DNA of 64,000 bases from CAVDHB01 sp963608705 (lineage in GTDB: Bacteria; Bacteroidota; Bacteroidia; Bacteroidales; Bacteroidaceae), in the NCBI GenBank assembly GCA_963608705.1, contig CAVDHB010000023.1, positions 1 through 64,000 of the forward strand, in the 5' to 3' direction. The position numbers and the translations under genes are program-made. The notes beneath the pieces are model-generated. The model did no database searches and was not told the DNA's origin. It saw nothing but the letters and a program-made list of their open reading frames with translations. Positions 53,131 to 61,681 of this stretch are shown here, one piece after another; position 1 is the first letter of the stretch, and each line of letters starts with the position of its first letter.

Positions 53131-53895
53131 ATGCAAATGAAACATCTCTCTTTCCTTGCCGTATTCGCTTTCCTGTCCTTGTCCGCAGGGGCGCAAACCA
53201 AGGGAAACGACGCAAGTAACCATCCCGAATCCTATTTTCTACGCACCGACCAGGTGGCCAGCAGCCTGAAACTGTTGCCTCCACCTCCTCAGCCGGGCAG
53301 TGCCTATTTCAACTACGACCAGGCACAGTACCAATGGGGAAAGATGCAGCGCATCACCCCAAGAGGAAAGCAGGCCAAAGAGGATGCGCAGATAGGCAAC
53401 GGCGGAATAGAAAGAGCTTTCGCCGAAGCTTTCGGACTCATGATTACCAAAGAGACAAGCCCGGAGCTGTACAAACTGATACAAAAGAGCGGCTATGACG
53501 CCAGCCTTTCCACCCGTGAGGCCAAGAACCATTACCTGCGGATGCGTCCCTTCATGCTATTCAAGGAGCAAAGCCTGACCCCCGAAGACGAAGCCGCCCT
53601 GTCCAAGAACGGCTCTTATCCTTCCGGACACACGGCTATCGGATGGACTGTCGCCTTGATTCTCACGGAAATCAATCCCGGTCGACAAGACGAGATTCTG
53701 AAAAGAGGTTTTGAATACGGACAAAGCCGTGTCATCTGTGGCGTGCATTACCAAAGCGACGTGGACGCAGGACGAATAGTAGCCGCCGGCTTGGTGGCAA
53801 GACTCCATGCCGACAAGGCTTTCCAACAGCAATTGGCAAAGGCCAAACAGGAGTTCGCCAAACTGGTGAAAGCAGGGAAAGCGAAAGACAAATAA
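53131..53895 (+). CDS. class A non-specific acid phosphatase (PAP2 superfamily, PhoN-like)
   Basis: A 254-residue exported phosphatase. The signal peptide is MQMKHLSFLAVFAFLSLSAG. The three class A motifs are complete: the lysine/arginine segment KNHYLRMRP, GSYPSGH with catalytic His, and SRVICGVHYQSDVDAG with the second His and Asp. It should hydrolyse phosphomonoesters in the periplasm. It is transcribed divergently from hflX and ends in a strong hairpin. Confidence 0.92.
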   Translation: MQMKHLSFLAVFAFLSLSAGAQTKGNDASNHPESYFLRTDQVASSLKLLPPPPQPGSAYFNYDQAQYQWGKMQRITPRGKQAKEDAQIGNGGIERAFAEAFGLMITKETSPELYKLIQKSGYDASLSTREAKNHYLRMRPFMLFKEQSLTPEDEAALSKNGSYPSGHTAIGWTVALILTEINPGRQDEILKRGFEYGQSRVICGVHYQSDVDAGRIVAAGLVARLHADKAFQQQLAKAKQEFAKLVKAGKAKDK

Positions 53896-53903
53896 ACATA
53901 TTG

Positions 53904-53946
53904 AAAAACCGTCACTGTCTCGACAATCCACAGTGACGGTTCTTTT
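53904..53946. terminator. bidirectional terminator between phosphatase and DUF975 genes
   Basis: A 12-bp perfect stem AACCGTCACTGT (53907-53918) and ACAGTGACGGTT (53930-53941) is flanked by A on the left and CTTTTT on the right, so it should work on both convergent transcripts. Confidence 0.85.
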
Positions 53947-53951
53947 TATGG

Positions 53952-54587
53952 TCAGTCTTGAATCAAGTCTTCCGCTATTCGGTCCTCATAGAACTTCGCT
54001 TTTATCATCTGCCAGTAAGGCGTGAGCCACAGGAAACCGATACCCAACGTGAGGAAGCAGAGGATTACCCATCCTATCATGCTCAAAGCCAATAGGAAGA
54101 AGTCCATCTTATGCCCCTCCATCAAACGCATGCTCTCCTCAATAGCCTGATCGTAAGACAAGTCTGGACGGTCTTTTAATATAAAAGGGGTAAGCGTATA
54201 GGATATTTGCTTGATGATGCCCGGCACTATCAACAGTAATGTCCAAAGAATAGTATAGATAGCCACAAGCAACATCGTGCCGAGCACCCGTTTGAAGTCC
54301 TTAAATCCATCGAACAGGCTACCCACGACCACTCCCTTTGCATCATCTTTCGACTTACGCAGGAACATCACCTCCAAACTCCAATCTATCGGAAGAGCGA
54401 CCAACACGTACACCACAGAAATCACTAAGGAGAGCAGATTCTCTCCTACACCATCCGGGGACGAAGGTCCCCAAAAAGACAACACTGCCAAAATGACAAG
54501 ATACACAAAGGTAACCACCACATACCGTGTCCAGTTACCCTCCAAGGACTGGTACGCCTCTTGGCGTAACGTTGAATTCATTTTCAT
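53952..54587 (-). CDS. DUF975-family membrane protein
   Basis: A 211-residue inner-membrane protein with about five helices and a cytoplasmic N-terminal amphipathic segment (LRQEAYQSLEGNW). The pattern LLLIVPGIIKQISYTLTPF, then DQAIEESMRLMEGHK, is the DUF975 hallmark. No function is established. A canonical promoter lies upstream. Confidence 0.85.
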   Translation of the reverse strand: MKMNSTLRQEAYQSLEGNWTRYVVVTFVYLVILAVLSFWGPSSPDGVGENLLSLVISVVYVLVALPIDWSLEVMFLRKSKDDAKGVVVGSLFDGFKDFKRVLGTMLLVAIYTILWTLLLIVPGIIKQISYTLTPFILKDRPDLSYDQAIEESMRLMEGHKMDFFLLALSMIGWVILCFLTLGIGFLWLTPYWQMIKAKFYEDRIAEDLIQD

Positions 54588-54631
54588 ACTCTTTTACTTT
54601 TAGTGTATTAATTATAGGATTACTTCGAAAG

Positions 54632-54662
54632 CAAAGGTACGTATTTTTTTCTAAAATGCAAA
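54632..54662 (-). promoter_or_regulatory. DUF975 promoter
   Basis: Minus strand TTTG (54659-54662), 19 bp, TACCTTTG (54632-54639). Confidence 0.65.
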
Positions 54663-54666
54663 TAAA

Positions 54667-54766
54667 GTAGAGACGAAATTCATTACGTCTACTCAAAGGC
54701 GGTTAATAGCTAATGTACAGATGTAAAGAATCACTAACAGGGAGACGCAATGAATCGCGTCTCTAC
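54667..54766. repeat. degenerate palindromic element overlapping the yaaA stop
   Basis: Units at 54667-54692 and 54740-54766, related to the GAGACGC family, enclose about 47 bp. The right unit contains the TAG stop codon of yaaA (54763-54765). Confidence 0.65.
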
Positions 54767-55527
54767 TTATCTTCCATTATGAACAGGGGGGTATCTGGTG
54801 TACTTTCCGCTGGATTGTACTGGAATCCCTCAAAGGAGAAATCCTGCCACAAGGCTGCATCCTCCATTCTTCCGTCCAGCACCCAGCGAGTCATGGCGCC
54901 ACGGCACATCTTGGCATAAATGGTCACCGTCTTGAGACGGTCTCCCTTCCGCACCAAGAACTCAGGACTTACCACCTGCACGGACGCTTTCACCTTCTTC
55001 CAATCGAACAGACGGCGCATCTCCTTGCTGGCCAAGTCCAGCAACACGCCTCCACTCCGCTGGATAGAGCTGATGAACACCTCCGTCAAGCGAGGTTTCC
55101 AAAACTCGAACATCGTGCAGCCATTATCAGGCAGACGCACACTCCCTTCCATGCGGTAGGGATGAATCAAATCAGCGGGACGCAGCAGTCCGTAAAGAAA
55201 AGAAGTAATCCACAAACGCGACTGGGCATAGACCAGCTCCTCGCTGGAGAAAGTCTCCGCCTGAAGATGACGGAAAACCACCCCGTTGTAAGCCATCGCC
55301 GCCGGCAATGCTCCCTCTTCGTCAAAGAAGGAAAGATAACGCCCCCTTACCTCCTTAGCGATTTTCGAGGTACATTTCAGCATCCGGACAAGCTGTTCTT
55401 CGTCAAGCTCACGCATCTGCAATACGTTGGCCACCGCTTCTTCTTGAAATAAAGGTGTGGAAACCAGCGGGAAAGATTCCGCCGCATCCCCTCTCATGTC
55501 TTTAGCGCATCCTATCAGTATCTGCAT
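54763..55527 (-). CDS. yaaA: peroxide stress protein YaaA (DUF328)
   Basis: A 254-residue protein of the YaaA family, which lowers free iron and limits oxidative DNA damage in E. coli. Recognisable parts are ILIGCAKDM at the start (usually ISPAK in E. coli), YNGVVFRHL, SRLWITSFLYGLLRPADLI and PYRME. Length is normal. A TAACTTTG -7 element is at 55547-55554. It is divergent from tpx. The stop codon lies in a palindromic repeat. Confidence 0.92.
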   Translation of the reverse strand: MQILIGCAKDMRGDAAESFPLVSTPLFQEEAVANVLQMRELDEEQLVRMLKCTSKIAKEVRGRYLSFFDEEGALPAAMAYNGVVFRHLQAETFSSEELVYAQSRLWITSFLYGLLRPADLIHPYRMEGSVRLPDNGCTMFEFWKPRLTEVFISSIQRSGGVLLDLASKEMRRLFDWKKVKASVQVVSPEFLVRKGDRLKTVTIYAKMCRGAMTRWVLDGRMEDAALWQDFSFEGFQYNPAESTPDTPLFIMEDK

Positions 55528-55546
55528 CGTATAAGTTCTATTACTG

Positions 55547-55554
55547 CAAAGTTA
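55547..55554 (-). promoter_or_regulatory. -7 element of yaaA
   Basis: Minus strand TAACTTTG, about 20 bp before the ATG. On the other strand TATCTTCG at 55599-55606 is a likely -7 element for tpx. Confidence 0.5.
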
Positions 55555-55637
55555 CATCTAAAAAGTTTAAATCTTTACCTCGGCTTGATTTTTTATGTTA
55601 TCTTCGCATCGAAATAATCAAACACATTATATAGAAT

Positions 55638-56150
55638 ATGGAACCTAAATTTCAAGGAACCCCCGTCAAAGTACTGGGTAATTTCTTAGCAAAGGGGAGC
55701 AAAGCTCCTGAATTCGTGTTGACAAAGGCAGACCTTTCCTCCTTCGTATCCAAAGAGGAATTAGGCAAAGGCTTCCTCTTGCTGAACATCTTCCCCAGCA
55801 TCGACACCCCCGTATGCGCAGCCAGCGTGCGCCACTTCAACCAAGAAGCCGCCTCTTTGGCCAACACCCGTGTGCTCTGCATCTCCAAAGACCTTCCTTT
55901 CGCACAGGCTCGCTACTGTGGCGCAGAAGGACTGAAGGATGTCATCACCCTGTCTGCCTTCCGTCCGGGCTGCACCTTTGGCAAAGACTTCGGCGTGCAG
56001 ATTGAAAGCGAACCGCTGACAGGTTTGTTCGCTCGTGCCGTGGTCATTTTGAACCCGGAGGGAGAAGTGATTTACAGCCAACTCGTGCCTGAAATCACTG
56101 ACGAGCCGGACTATGCAGCCGCTTTGGCCGCACTGAAAGCCGCTAAATAA
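55638..56150 (+). CDS. tpx: thiol peroxidase
   Basis: A 170-residue peroxiredoxin that reduces hydroperoxides. The peroxidatic cysteine lies in FPSIDTPVCAASVRHF (about Cys59), and the resolving cysteine in DLPFAQARYCGAEG (about Cys94), the usual Tpx spacing. It is divergent from yaaA, and both belong to peroxide defence. A strong hairpin follows. Confidence 0.95.
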   Translation: MEPKFQGTPVKVLGNFLAKGSKAPEFVLTKADLSSFVSKEELGKGFLLLNIFPSIDTPVCAASVRHFNQEAASLANTRVLCISKDLPFAQARYCGAEGLKDVITLSAFRPGCTFGKDFGVQIESEPLTGLFARAVVILNPEGEVIYSQLVPEITDEPDYAAALAALKAAK

Positions 56151-56176
56151 TCGCATTCACCATATAGCGTGAGCGA

Positions 56177-56212
56177 AAGGGTATGACCATCAGGTCGTAC
56201 CCTTCTTTTTTC
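56177..56212 (+). terminator. tpx terminator
   Basis: AAGGGTATGACC (56177-56188) pairs with GGTCGTACCCTT (56193-56204), with one wobble, followed by CTTTTTTC. It overlaps the last codons of the convergent acyltransferase gene. Confidence 0.85.
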
Positions 56213-57206
56213 TCCACCAACCTGTCAGTGAAGACACCGGATTCAACAGGTAATAAAACACCCTGTAACGGGAAAGCACATTCAGACAAGCCACCGTGAG
56301 GAGAAACACTGTCAGCGGATACCACCAACCGGGATGAGAAACGCCCAACCATCCCCGCAGACGAAGCTGAAAGATGATGAAAAACACATGAAAGGCAAAG
56401 AAAAAGAGTGTTCTGGCTCCATACTTCGCCACATAATTCCAACGAGGACACAGACGGAGGAAACAGACCGTGAGCAACGAGGCGGACACAAAAATAAACA
56501 ACCGTTCCCACAGACGCTGCATCGAAGAAGTGAAAGACTCTTCCCCGAAATGAAAACCCGTGCCATACTCCATTCCGTTGAACTCATTGCCAACCACTCC
56601 TTCCAACAATAACGCCACACACAAGACTACCATCCCAAAAGGCCAGACGGGCAACCGCCTTATGGCTTCAATATGCGCAGGTCGGGTGTAAAGCCCGGCG
56701 ATGAAGAAAGGAAGGAACATACACGTCCGCCCTAACGCAAAGTAACTGCCTACCTCCACGAAGCCTGAAAGCAGAGAAAGACAAAAAGCCACGCCTACTG
56801 CCCACAGTCCCCTGCGGCAGTATCTCAGACAGAAGTACCCGATCCATCTCCACCATATCAACGCCAGCAGATACCAAGGCGCATACCACGGAGCGAACAC
56901 CTCGTCCACATCCGGCATCTCCCTGTACTTCAGCCATAGAAAGCCGATTTGCAGCAAGATGAAAGTCTCCCCTAACCGCAAAGACTGCCTCACCATCTTC
57001 CCCGGCACGACCCGTTTGCTGAAAAAGCCCGAAATAAAGGCAAAGCAGGGCATGTGGAAAAGGTAGACAAACGAAAACACATACTCCATCCACCCGTACA
57101 AGTGCCTGTACCCCTCCATGATATGACCAGCGATGACCAACAGTATCAGCACGTACTTGTACGTGTCGAACAACACATCTCGTCCCTGCGTATTACGTAT
57201 GTTCAT
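56190..57206 (-). CDS. acyltransferase family 3 membrane protein
   Basis: A 338-residue integral membrane protein with about ten helices. The N-terminal DTYKYVLILLVIAGHIMEG has the catalytic histidine of acyltransferase family 3, and FSFVYLFHMPCFAFISGFFS is the typical second helix pair. Such enzymes O-acetylate surface sugars. It has its own -7 element at 57228-57235 and faces tpx, sharing the terminator region. Confidence 0.85.
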   Translation of the reverse strand: MNIRNTQGRDVLFDTYKYVLILLVIAGHIMEGYRHLYGWMEYVFSFVYLFHMPCFAFISGFFSKRVVPGKMVRQSLRLGETFILLQIGFLWLKYREMPDVDEVFAPWYAPWYLLALIWWRWIGYFCLRYCRRGLWAVGVAFCLSLLSGFVEVGSYFALGRTCMFLPFFIAGLYTRPAHIEAIRRLPVWPFGMVVLCVALLLEGVVGNEFNGMEYGTGFHFGEESFTSSMQRLWERLFIFVSASLLTVCFLRLCPRWNYVAKYGARTLFFFAFHVFFIIFQLRLRGWLGVSHPGWWYPLTVFLLTVACLNVLSRYRVFYYLLNPVSSLTGWWRKKKGTT

Positions 57207-57227
57207 TATTCACTCTGTATTTGGGTG

Positions 57228-57235
57228 CAAAGATA
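57228..57235 (-). promoter_or_regulatory. -7 element of the acyltransferase gene
   Basis: Minus strand TATCTTTG, about 21 bp before the ATG. Confidence 0.55.
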
Positions 57236-57250
57236 GTGTAATTAATGATT

Positions 57251-57375
57251 AATATGTAATGTTTAATGTTTAATTGGCTGGACAACACACTAATAACAAA
57301 ACATTAATAACTAAACATCAACAACTAAACACTAAACATTAATAATTAAACACTAAACATCAACAACTAAACACT
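57251..57375. repeat. AT-rich ACTAAACATT repeat, left copy
   Basis: A stretch of imperfect short repeats (AACTAAACA, CATTAATAA, CATCAACAA) that begins with AATGTTTAATTGGCTGGACA at about 57266-57285. That boundary segment recurs inverted at about 59882-59905. Non-coding. Confidence 0.7.
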
Positions 57376-57415
57376 AAGAATCGCTTCTCTACTTTTATAT
57401 TACCGCTATTTACGC

Positions 57416-57423
57416 TATCTTTG
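57416..57423 (+). promoter_or_regulatory. -7 element of the GT14/flippase operon
   Basis: TATCTTTG, 19 bp before the ATG at 57443. Confidence 0.6.
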
Positions 57424-57442
57424 CAAAAAACTTACGAAGCGA

Positions 57443-58375
57443 ATGAAATTAGCCTATTTAATCTCCGCCCATACAGACCCCGCTCATTTGAAGCGGCTTA
57501 TCCACGCACTGCATCCGGACGCAGACTTCTTTATTCATATCGACGCAAAGTCTGACCTCAGCCAATTCACCTCACTCATCAATCAAACAAACGTTCATTT
57601 CATCTCCAAAAGAGTGGATGTAGAATGGGGAAACATGACCGAAGTCAAATACCAGATGGCACTTATCAAAGCCTGTCTGGACTGCGGCGTGAACTACGAC
57701 TATATCTTCTTCCTCAGCGGACTGGACTATCCGCTGTGGAGCAACGAAAGCATCACAAAGTTCCTTTCCAAGAAACCTGGATTCAACTATATCCAGGCTA
57801 TTGAGATGGACGAGGACACACAAAAGGGCTACATGGTGTCCCGTCCTCCGTTGGACTGGCTGAAGATTCACAACCTGAACATCAAGAACAAACTGAGAAA
57901 ACTGGTACGCATCGGACTCCACCAGACAGGCTACCAGAAGAAACTGTCGTTCACCACTCCACGAAAGACATTCCATATCTACAAAGGTTCCGCCTGGTGG
58001 TGCATCACTCCTGAACTTGCCTCTTACGTACTGACACGGTACACCTCCGTGCCAGAGATTCGGCATTACTTCCATGACTCGTTCTGTCCGGCGGAGACAC
58101 TAGTGCAGACCATCGCCTTTAATTCCCGCTTCAAGGAGAAGTGCATTCTCTCCCATTCCATGCCCGAAGGACTGCGCTCGCTCACGCCCTTACATTACAT
58201 TTACTACAGGGGACATATCAAAGTATTCGAGGAGCAGGACTTCTACGAGCTGATGAACAGCGGCAAGATGTTCGCCCGCAAACTGATTACGGGTACAAGC
58301 GACCGTCTCATGGACTTGATTGACCAACGCCGCACGGAAGACAAAGGAGACAAGGAATTGACTTTCACAGCCTGA
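57443..58375 (+). CDS. GT14-type (core-2/I-branching) glycosyltransferase
   Basis: A 310-residue cytoplasmic transferase of the Branch family (beta-1,6-N-acetylglucosaminyltransferase-like). Motifs visible are AYLISAHTDPAHLKRLIHAL at the N-terminus, DFFIHIDAKSD, FFLSGLDYPLW and KGSAWWCITPELASYVL. It would add a sugar to a lipid-linked surface glycan. It is followed 8 bp later by the flippase gene. Confidence 0.88.
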   Translation: MKLAYLISAHTDPAHLKRLIHALHPDADFFIHIDAKSDLSQFTSLINQTNVHFISKRVDVEWGNMTEVKYQMALIKACLDCGVNYDYIFFLSGLDYPLWSNESITKFLSKKPGFNYIQAIEMDEDTQKGYMVSRPPLDWLKIHNLNIKNKLRKLVRIGLHQTGYQKKLSFTTPRKTFHIYKGSAWWCITPELASYVLTRYTSVPEIRHYFHDSFCPAETLVQTIAFNSRFKEKCILSHSMPEGLRSLTPLHYIYYRGHIKVFEEQDFYELMNSGKMFARKLITGTSDRLMDLIDQRRTEDKGDKELTFTA

Positions 58376-58383
58376 CAATCCCC

Positions 58384-59844
58384 ATGGAAGAAAAGAAACA
58401 GGCAACTACCCTCAAAGAAAAAGCGGCGAAAGGATTGCTGTGGGGCGGAATGAACAACGCCCTGCAACAAGTGCTGAACCTTTTGTTCGGTGTATGGCTG
58501 GCACGGCTGCTCTCTCCGTCCGACTACGGAATGGTGCAGCTGCTGACCGTGTTCTCCATGATTGCAGGACTGCTGCAAGAAAGCGGCTTCACCCAGGCAC
58601 TGACCAACCAAAAACACATACGGCATGAGGACTATAACGCCGTGTTCTGGTTCAGCACCTTGACTGGACTGGGGATGTATCTCATTCTTTTCTTCTGCGC
58701 CCCGCTCATAGCGGACTTCTATCACGAGCCGGAATTAGTGCCTCTTTCCCGCTATGTGTTCCTCGGTTTTCTCATCGCCAGTACAGGAGTGGCGCACAAC
58801 GCCTATATGTTCCGTAACTTGAAAGTAAAACAAACGGCTGTCATATCCGTGATAAGTCTTTGTCTCTCTGGCATCACGGGTATCCTGTTAGCCATGAACG
58901 GCATGGCCTATTGGGGACTGGCCACCCAAGGACTGGTCTTCATCAGCTGCAACACCCTTGGCAAATGGCTGTATTCTGGCTGGATGCCTTCTTTCAAGAT
59001 AGACTTGCGTCCTTTGAAAGGCATGATTGGCTTCAGTAGCAAAGTACTGGGCACAAACATCGTGCAACATATCAACAACAATATCCTGACCATCATCATG
59101 GGACGCTTTTACACCAAGCAAGATGTGGGATATTACAACCAGGCGAACAAGTGGAATTACATGGGTTTCAACACGATACTCGGCATGGTGAATGGTATGG
59201 CACAACCTGTCTTGCATAAAGCCGAAGACAGTGAGAGCCATCAGATAAGGGTCTTCCGCAAAATTCTGCGGTTCACCTCTTTCGTGTCCTTTCCCTGTCT
59301 GTTCGGACTTTCGCTGACAGCACCCCAACTTATTGTCATAGCAGTCACGGACAAGTGGGCGGCCAGTGCGGAACTTATGCAGATAATCTGTATTGGAGGT
59401 GCTTTTCTCCCGATACAAAACCTGTATCAAAACCTGATTATCGCCCGTAGGAAGTCGAACCTCACCCTGTGGAACACATTGATATTCGGAATCGTGCAAA
59501 TAACTACTGCGTTGATTTGCTATCCGTTCGGCATCCGTACCATGATAGTCTGCTATGTGCTTATCAACATATTATGGCTCTTCGTATGGCATTACTGGGC
59601 GTGGAGAGTCATCCGTCTGCGTCTGCTGGACACTCTGAAAGACACAGTGCCTTTCGCCGGCATCGCAGCGGCTGTAATGATACTCACTCATTTTCTTACC
59701 TGTAAGATAGAGAACATCTACCTGCTCCTTGGCGGCAAGATTGTCATTGCGGCATTGCTTTACATCGTAGCCATGAAGCTCCTCCACGCACAGATATTCG
59801 AGGAGTCTTTGAATTACCTCAAAGCGAAGATAAAATTTCTATAG
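58384..59844 (+). CDS. polysaccharide flippase (Wzx/MATE-like)
   Basis: A 486-residue protein with about 12-14 membrane helices, matching polysaccharide biosynthesis proteins of the Wzx type (start KAAKGLLWGGMNNALQQVLN; WLARLLSPSDYGMVQL; VGYYNQANKW). It probably moves lipid-linked oligosaccharide units across the inner membrane. It is the second gene of a two-gene unit bounded on both sides by an AT-rich repeat in inverted orientation. Confidence 0.9.
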   Translation: MEEKKQATTLKEKAAKGLLWGGMNNALQQVLNLLFGVWLARLLSPSDYGMVQLLTVFSMIAGLLQESGFTQALTNQKHIRHEDYNAVFWFSTLTGLGMYLILFFCAPLIADFYHEPELVPLSRYVFLGFLIASTGVAHNAYMFRNLKVKQTAVISVISLCLSGITGILLAMNGMAYWGLATQGLVFISCNTLGKWLYSGWMPSFKIDLRPLKGMIGFSSKVLGTNIVQHINNNILTIIMGRFYTKQDVGYYNQANKWNYMGFNTILGMVNGMAQPVLHKAEDSESHQIRVFRKILRFTSFVSFPCLFGLSLTAPQLIVIAVTDKWAASAELMQIICIGGAFLPIQNLYQNLIIARRKSNLTLWNTLIFGIVQITTALICYPFGIRTMIVCYVLINILWLFVWHYWAWRVIRLRLLDTLKDTVPFAGIAAAVMILTHFLTCKIENIYLLLGGKIVIAALLYIVAMKLLHAQIFEESLNYLKAKIKFL

Positions 59845-59930
59845 TGTTTAGTTATTAGTGTTTAGTGTTTAATTGTTTGTGTGTTATCCAGCCAATTAAA
59901 CATTAAACACTACACATTAAACACTACACA
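59845..59930. repeat. AT-rich repeat, right copy (inverted)
   Basis: Reverse complement of the 57251-57375 repeat type: GTGTTTAGTTATTAGTG, then the shared boundary TGTTATCCAGCCAATTAAAC and ACACTACACATTAAAC. It separates the convergent flippase and WbsX-type genes. Confidence 0.7.
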
Positions 59931-61022
59931 CTACTCATTATCCAATGCCGCTTTCAAGGCTTCCAGGTATCCTCTGCCGAATTTCAAGTCTGGCTCCATG
60001 TAGTTGCCTTCTCCCCATTCATTCCATGATTTCAGGAAGACCAGTCTCTTCTCTTCCGGCTTATGGATGACATCCTCGAAAGTACGCCTTGCGTGCGCCT
60101 CAAACTTCTTGGGTGTGGAATGTATGAGAATATGCGCACTTCTACCAGACCGGGGAGAGTGATCCCAGTTGGGGATAAGCGTCGGATAGCAATCTTCCCG
60201 CTTGTCTTCTTCCGCCGAAAAATAACGGCTTGCCCTCGCATAGTCTATTCTTCTACCTCGCCCGAAAAGCACACGCTGTAGTTTGGCGTTCATCCGCCCC
60301 AGCAGCGAGAAATCTTTCTTGAACACATCGAAAAGATGCACCATGATATTGGCGTCAAAGCCTAAAGACAGATAGTGTTCCATGTCATCCACACTGCTTG
60401 TATGTCCCACGAAATGAATCTGGAATCCATGTTTCCTCGCCTCATTCTGCCAGGTGTCGATAAACAAAGGAGCGTCCGGCAGGCCATTGGCGTCATAAAT
60501 GACAAAGACGGGCTTTCCGTCTACCTTAATATAACGATGGTCTTCAAACGCTGGCAGCACATGATAGAAATGAGCTATGTAATCCTCCACTCCAGGGTAC
60601 TCCTGCTCCATCAGCATACGATGCACTCCTTGCTGGCTGAACTGCTTGTCCTCCCAACTATGGTTCGCCCAAGCTAAACAAAAGGGGAAATCAGGCTGTC
60701 CCGACGCCAAGACCTCTTGAAAAGGACGCTGCAACAGTTGGCGGCCATGTCCGAACCAGTAATGCCAATAGCAAAAGCCTTCCACCCCGTATTCCCTCGC
60801 CATTTCCGCCTGCGCTATGCGGGATTCGGGAAGACGCAAATCATAATATCCCAAATCGGCAGGTACTTTCGGCTGGTAATGCCCACGGAAAAGAGGTTTC
60901 GCCTTTCCCACATTCGTCCATTCCGTAAATCCCTTGCCCCACCATTGGTCATTCTCCGGTGTAGGGTGGAACTGTGGCAGATAAAAGGCCACCACTCTAA
61001 TCTTTTTCTTATTTTGTATCAT
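59931..61022 (-). CDS. WbsX-type glycosyltransferase/GH99-like protein
   Basis: A 363-residue protein of the Glyco_tran_WbsX family. It starts with AFYLPQFHPTPENDQWWGKG and has GFCYWHYWFGHGR and LVFLKSWNEWGEGNYMEPD, all typical. Members occur in O-antigen and capsule loci and resemble GH99 folds; the reaction is unproven. It follows the acetyltransferase gene by 2 bp. Confidence 0.9.
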   Translation of the reverse strand: MIQNKKKIRVVAFYLPQFHPTPENDQWWGKGFTEWTNVGKAKPLFRGHYQPKVPADLGYYDLRLPESRIAQAEMAREYGVEGFCYWHYWFGHGRQLLQRPFQEVLASGQPDFPFCLAWANHSWEDKQFSQQGVHRMLMEQEYPGVEDYIAHFYHVLPAFEDHRYIKVDGKPVFVIYDANGLPDAPLFIDTWQNEARKHGFQIHFVGHTSSVDDMEHYLSLGFDANIMVHLFDVFKKDFSLLGRMNAKLQRVLFGRGRRIDYARASRYFSAEEDKREDCYPTLIPNWDHSPRSGRSAHILIHSTPKKFEAHARRTFEDVIHKPEEKRLVFLKSWNEWGEGNYMEPDLKFGRGYLEALKAALDNE

Positions 61023-61024
61023 GC

Positions 61025-61681
61025 TTACTTTCTCAATTCTTTTATCAAGGCATCGATGTCTGTCTTTTCATCCAGCGGTGTGTACAGCAATTCCTCCTTT
61101 TCTTTCCAAAGGCTCTCGGGAATATCCGCCAATGCCACCCCGCCTACTTTCTCCACCACCTGTTCAGGCAATCGCATCCGAATGACTTTCGCCGGATTAC
61201 CTGCGGCAATGGCATAAGGCGGCACGTCTTTTGTGACCACGGCACCTGCACCTATCACACATCCCTTGCCAAGTCTCACCCCGGAAGTAATAATCGCTCC
61301 ATAGCCTATCCACACTTCATCTTCCACTACAATCGGCCCTTTCGAACGAGCGTCCTCTCTACAATGCCCTCCATGAATCCTTGATTTTACAGGATAAGGG
61401 AACAACGTGCGAGTCTGGTGATTACCGCCTAAGATAAACCGCACATCGGGTGCGATAGACACATAGTTTCCAATCTCCAGCCGTTCAATCTCCGGCACAT
61501 AACTCAATATGTTCAATCCGCCGTAAGAACCTTTGCCTACTGACACGATATCCATCGGAAACTGTGTCCTGGCCTCCGTGAAATTATCCTTGTTACGCTT
61601 CCTCCATTCTTTCTGGAAACGGCAGTACATCCACCATCTCCACCCGTTGCGCACCACAGGTATCTTGTATATCCACCTCAT
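61025..61681 (-). CDS. left-handed beta-helix (hexapeptide) acetyltransferase
   Basis: A 218-residue O-acetyltransferase of the CatB/LbH type. The hexapeptide repeats run from about 55 to 165 (IGNYVSIAPDVRFILGGNH, VEDEVWIGYGAIITSG, GCVIGAGAVVTKDVPPYAIA). It uses acetyl-CoA to acetylate a sugar residue. It overlaps the GT8 gene by ATGA and is followed by the WbsX gene. Confidence 0.9.
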   Translation of the reverse strand: MRWIYKIPVVRNGWRWWMYCRFQKEWRKRNKDNFTEARTQFPMDIVSVGKGSYGGLNILSYVPEIERLEIGNYVSIAPDVRFILGGNHQTRTLFPYPVKSRIHGGHCREDARSKGPIVVEDEVWIGYGAIITSGVRLGKGCVIGAGAVVTKDVPPYAIAAGNPAKVIRMRLPEQVVEKVGGVALADIPESLWKEKEELLYTPLDEKTDIDALIKELRK

